DNA of 64,000 nt from Halomonas alimentaria (GTDB lineage Bacteria; Pseudomonadota; Gammaproteobacteria; Pseudomonadales; Halomonadaceae): assembly GCF_009902005.1 (NCBI RefSeq), contig NZ_WUTT01000001.1, positions 747,601 to 811,600 of the forward strand, given 5' to 3'. The notes under the pieces were generated by a model. That model was not told the DNA's origin. It made no database searches and saw only the letters and a list, made by a program, of their open reading frames with translations. This document shows, one piece after another, positions 61,975-64,000 of the stretch. Both the position numbers and the translations under genes were made by a program. Each line of letters starts with the position of its first letter. Position 1 is the stretch's first letter.

Positions 61975-63672
61975 TCAGCGCTGGGCGGCCAGGCCGGCAG
62001 AGGCCGGGATCGCCTCGCCCGCGTCGGGCTCGGCCTCATGGCTGTCGTAGTCGCCCACCCGGTCGCCGATGGTGGCGAAGTCGAAGTTCTCCTGGCGGCT
62101 GGTCAGGCTCATCACCACGCACACCAGTGTGCTGGTGCCGTAGGCAGTCAGCGAGGCGAGCAGCACGGTGTAGTCGCGCAGGAAGCCGGTGGCGAAGATC
62201 AGCATGGCGATCAGCGCCAGGGTCCCGGCGATGAAGCCGGCGGTGCGGCCCAGGAAGCCGAACACCATCAGGCCGATGATCACGCCGCCGCCGATGCTGG
62301 CCAGCAGCTCGAAGAACAGGCCGCCGGGGCCGGCGAGGTCGACAAGCTCGAAGCGGGCGGCGCAGAACAGCACCATGGCCACCAGCACCGAGGTGGTGAA
62401 GGCGGCGTTGGTCACGCGGTTCCAGAAGCAGCTGGCGATCACCGGGAAGACGATGGCGCCCCACAGCGCGCCCACGAACACCAGCATCACCAGGATATCC
62501 AGCGAGAAGCTGGCGAAGACGATGCCTACCATGGTGGCGGTGATCATGGTCAGGCGACCCACCAGCAGCATGCGCTTGGGATCGGCCTTGCCGCGGGCGA
62601 TGTTCTTGCCATAGACGTCGGCCATCATGATCGCCGACAGCGCCGAGAGGTCGGAGTCGGCGGTGGAGGAGAGCGAGCCGATCACCAGGATGAAGAACAG
62701 CGCGATGAACACCGGCGGCAGGTATCCGGAGACCATCTGCGGGATCAGGTTGTTCATGTTGCCGTCGAGGGGCTGCACACCCAGGGTCAGGGCCATCAGG
62801 CCGATCATGCCCAGGCCGATGACGATGGCGCCGTAGCCCACGGTGGCGGTGAGGAAGGTGGGCTTGATGTGGTCCTCGTTCACCGCGAACAGGCGCTGGG
62901 AGATGGTCTGGTTACCGATGGCATAGGCCAGCACGGCGACGAAGAAGGGTGCGCCCTGCTGCAGGATCGCCTCGCTGGAGAAGAAGTTGGCCTGCTCGGC
63001 TGTCAGGTTGTCGAGGCCGGCGACCAGCTCGCTGGGGCCGCCCATGGCGAAGAACACCGCGGGAATGATCACGATGGCAATGGCCATGAGCGCCACCAGC
63101 TGGGCGAAGTCGGTCAGCACCGAGGCGCGGAAGCCGGACCACAGGGTATAGAACAGCACGCCGACGCCGGCGATGATCACCCCGGCCTGGAAGGAGAGCG
63201 GCGAGAGTACCGAGACCAGCGCGCCGGCAGCGGTGAAGTTGACCATCAGGCTGATCACGCTGCCCAGCACGTTGGAGAGGGCGAGGATCAGCTGGCTGGA
63301 GGAGCCGTGGCGGGCGTGGATCAGCTCGCCCAGGGTGTGGGCGTTGGGGGCGAGCTTGCGGAAGCGCCGGCCGAAGGGGTAGATGAAGAGGATCATCAGC
63401 GCCCCCCACAGCCCATAGTGGATGGGGCCCGAGACGCCATAGGTGTAGCCGGAGGTGGCCGCGGCGTAGAAGGAGGCCGCCCAGATCCAGGTGGCGGTCA
63501 TGCTGGCCGCGCCCATGCCGAAGCCGATTCGGTGGTTGGAGACCATGTAGGCGTCGGCATCCTCGTTCTTCTTGCGGATGCCGAGCGTCATCAGGTAGGT
63601 GCCACCGTAGAAGGCGAGCAGCAGCAGGATGACGGTCAGGGTCGAGAACTGGTAGAGCGTTTCGCTGTTCAA
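61975..63672 (-). CDS. sodium:solute symporter family protein
   Basis: A protein of about 565 residues with 13-14 membrane segments. Family marks: YMVSNHRIGFGMGAASMTATWIWAASFY, the TM5 region LSNVLGSVISLMVNFTAAGALVSVL, GFRASVLTDFAQLVALM and the Na2-site-like LFFILVIGSLSSTADSDLSALSAIMMADVYG. The substrate (a carboxylate, urea or amino acid) cannot be read. I favour the TTG at 63672 (NSETLYQFST), where GAGGGA lies 8 bases upstream; ATG 63702 in the same frame is the alternative. A 24-codon reading frame with a good ribosome-binding site lies upstream at 63870-63944. Confidence 0.85.
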   Translation of the reverse strand: MNSETLYQFSTLTVILLLLAFYGGTYLMTLGIRKKNEDADAYMVSNHRIGFGMGAASMTATWIWAASFYAAATSGYTYGVSGPIHYGLWGALMILFIYPFGRRFRKLAPNAHTLGELIHARHGSSSQLILALSNVLGSVISLMVNFTAAGALVSVLSPLSFQAGVIIAGVGVLFYTLWSGFRASVLTDFAQLVALMAIAIVIIPAVFFAMGGPSELVAGLDNLTAEQANFFSSEAILQQGAPFFVAVLAYAIGNQTISQRLFAVNEDHIKPTFLTATVGYGAIVIGLGMIGLMALTLGVQPLDGNMNNLIPQMVSGYLPPVFIALFFILVIGSLSSTADSDLSALSAIMMADVYGKNIARGKADPKRMLLVGRLTMITATMVGIVFASFSLDILVMLVFVGALWGAIVFPVIASCFWNRVTNAAFTTSVLVAMVLFCAARFELVDLAGPGGLFFELLASIGGGVIIGLMVFGFLGRTAGFIAGTLALIAMLIFATGFLRDYTVLLASLTAYGTSTLVCVVMSLTSRQENFDFATIGDRVGDYDSHEAEPDAGEAIPASAGLAAQR

Positions 63673-63869
63673 GGGCAATCCCTCGGTAGATGGAACGGAC
63701 ACGTCTCTTACATGTCGGTCCAGGCCGCATGTCGGACGCAGTGGCAGAGGTGGGGCGGGTTTGCCGAATGGCCGGGCGAGCTGTCGAACGCCCAGGCGAG
63801 AGCCTGCGCAGTCGGCAACGGCGCGGCGGGGCTATCGGCAAGGCACGGCGAAAGGGCCGTGGGTAAGGC

Positions 63870-63944
63870 TTACCCCAGCGCGGGGGAGGCAGGTGGCGGG
63901 CGGCGCGGCATGCAGCGGCCCTTGTCGGCGTAGTGTAGCGACAT
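63870..63944 (-). CDS. putative 24-residue leader peptide upstream of the symporter
   Basis: ATG 63944, with AGAAGGAA eight bases upstream, opens a 24-codon frame (MSLHYADKGRCMPRRPPPAS...) that ends TAA at 63870-63872, about 200 bases before the symporter start. It has no recognisable family. The good ribosome-binding site is the only support; it could be a regulatory leader, the remains of a gene, or chance. The rest of the 63703-64000 spacer shows nothing else I can support. Confidence 0.3.
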   Translation of the reverse strand: MSLHYADKGRCMPRRPPPASPALG

Positions 63945-64000
63945 GGATTCCTTCTCTTTCGATGGCGTCGTCGACGGTCAGTCGAAGGTACGGCGATCCA

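Noticed and set aside
61900..63933. 677-codon open frame on the plus strand opposite the symporter
   Set aside because: Composition is His, Glu and Gln rich without recognisable motifs and it runs through the symporter's conserved sites in antisense; a shadow of GC-biased third positions.
1..64000. tRNA, rRNA or CRISPR elements
   Set aside because: No T-loop type sequence in a cloverleaf context, no rRNA-like stretch and no regularly spaced repeat array was seen.

Overview
The window is high-GC chromosomal DNA from a gammaproteobacterium, most likely Halomonas or a close relative. This is inference from gene content: a NhaD-type Na+/H+ antiporter, the two-subunit arginine succinyltransferase pathway (aruC-F-G-D-B order), FabV enoyl-ACP reductase, recC-recB-recD, LemA/TPM and MoxR-DUF58-transglutaminase clusters, and many c-di-GMP proteins. 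No rRNA, tRNA or CRISPR array was recognised. Genes are densely packed with many 1-8 base start/stop overlaps, so several translationally coupled operons are evident.

Layout. 1-5 kb: tail of an antitoxin-like gene, an ExoD protein with an upstream 51-residue membrane protein, Rnk, a LysE-type exporter, an EAL phosphodiesterase with a degenerate receiver, and an AidB-like acyl-CoA dehydrogenase. 5-10 kb: NUDIX - MoxR ATPase - DUF58 - transglutaminase membrane protein, then glutathione peroxidase. 10-14 kb: a DUF7079-like protein with a decayed copy of its own 3' end, fabV, a GlxA/ArgR-type AraC regulator and a methyltransferase. 14-23 kb: the arginine succinyltransferase operon (astC, aruF, aruG, astD, astB; no astE here), running on into zapE, a TRIC-family channel and a lipoprotein. 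23-29 kb (minus): a PEP-CTERM-type acyltransferase, then a periplasmic binding-like protein / porin-like protein / GGDEF-EAL sensor operon. 29-43 kb: nhaD, DUF3581, a CorA/ZntB transporter, DUF3422, arfB, a CbiX-like protein, nfsA, a fungal-type cytosine deaminase, TPM/TPM/LemA, a DapA-family aldolase, and a voltage-sensor-like membrane protein with two small partners.

43-49 kb is the accessory, damaged part: an MFS pseudogene with a large deletion, a DUF427 gene cut at its 3' end by an AT-rich island carrying one large P-loop ATPase (Sll1717-like), an intact CopG antitoxin beside a decayed BrnT toxin, and a 3' fragment of a diguanylate cyclase on the far side of a ZIP-like transporter from a full-length paralogue. 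49-59 kb is recD-recB-recC; recB carries an in-frame insert bounded by 24-bp perfect inverted repeats. 59-64 kb: a flavin reductase with a duplicated tail, malonyl-CoA synthetase, a methylguanine methyltransferase, and a Na+/solute symporter with a 42-residue partner followed by a 43-bp perfect palindrome.

The most interesting items are the recB insert, the AT-rich ATPase island, the sensory operon at 24-29 kb, and a recurring pattern of duplicated gene 3' ends (10.2, 46.7 and 59.4 kb).
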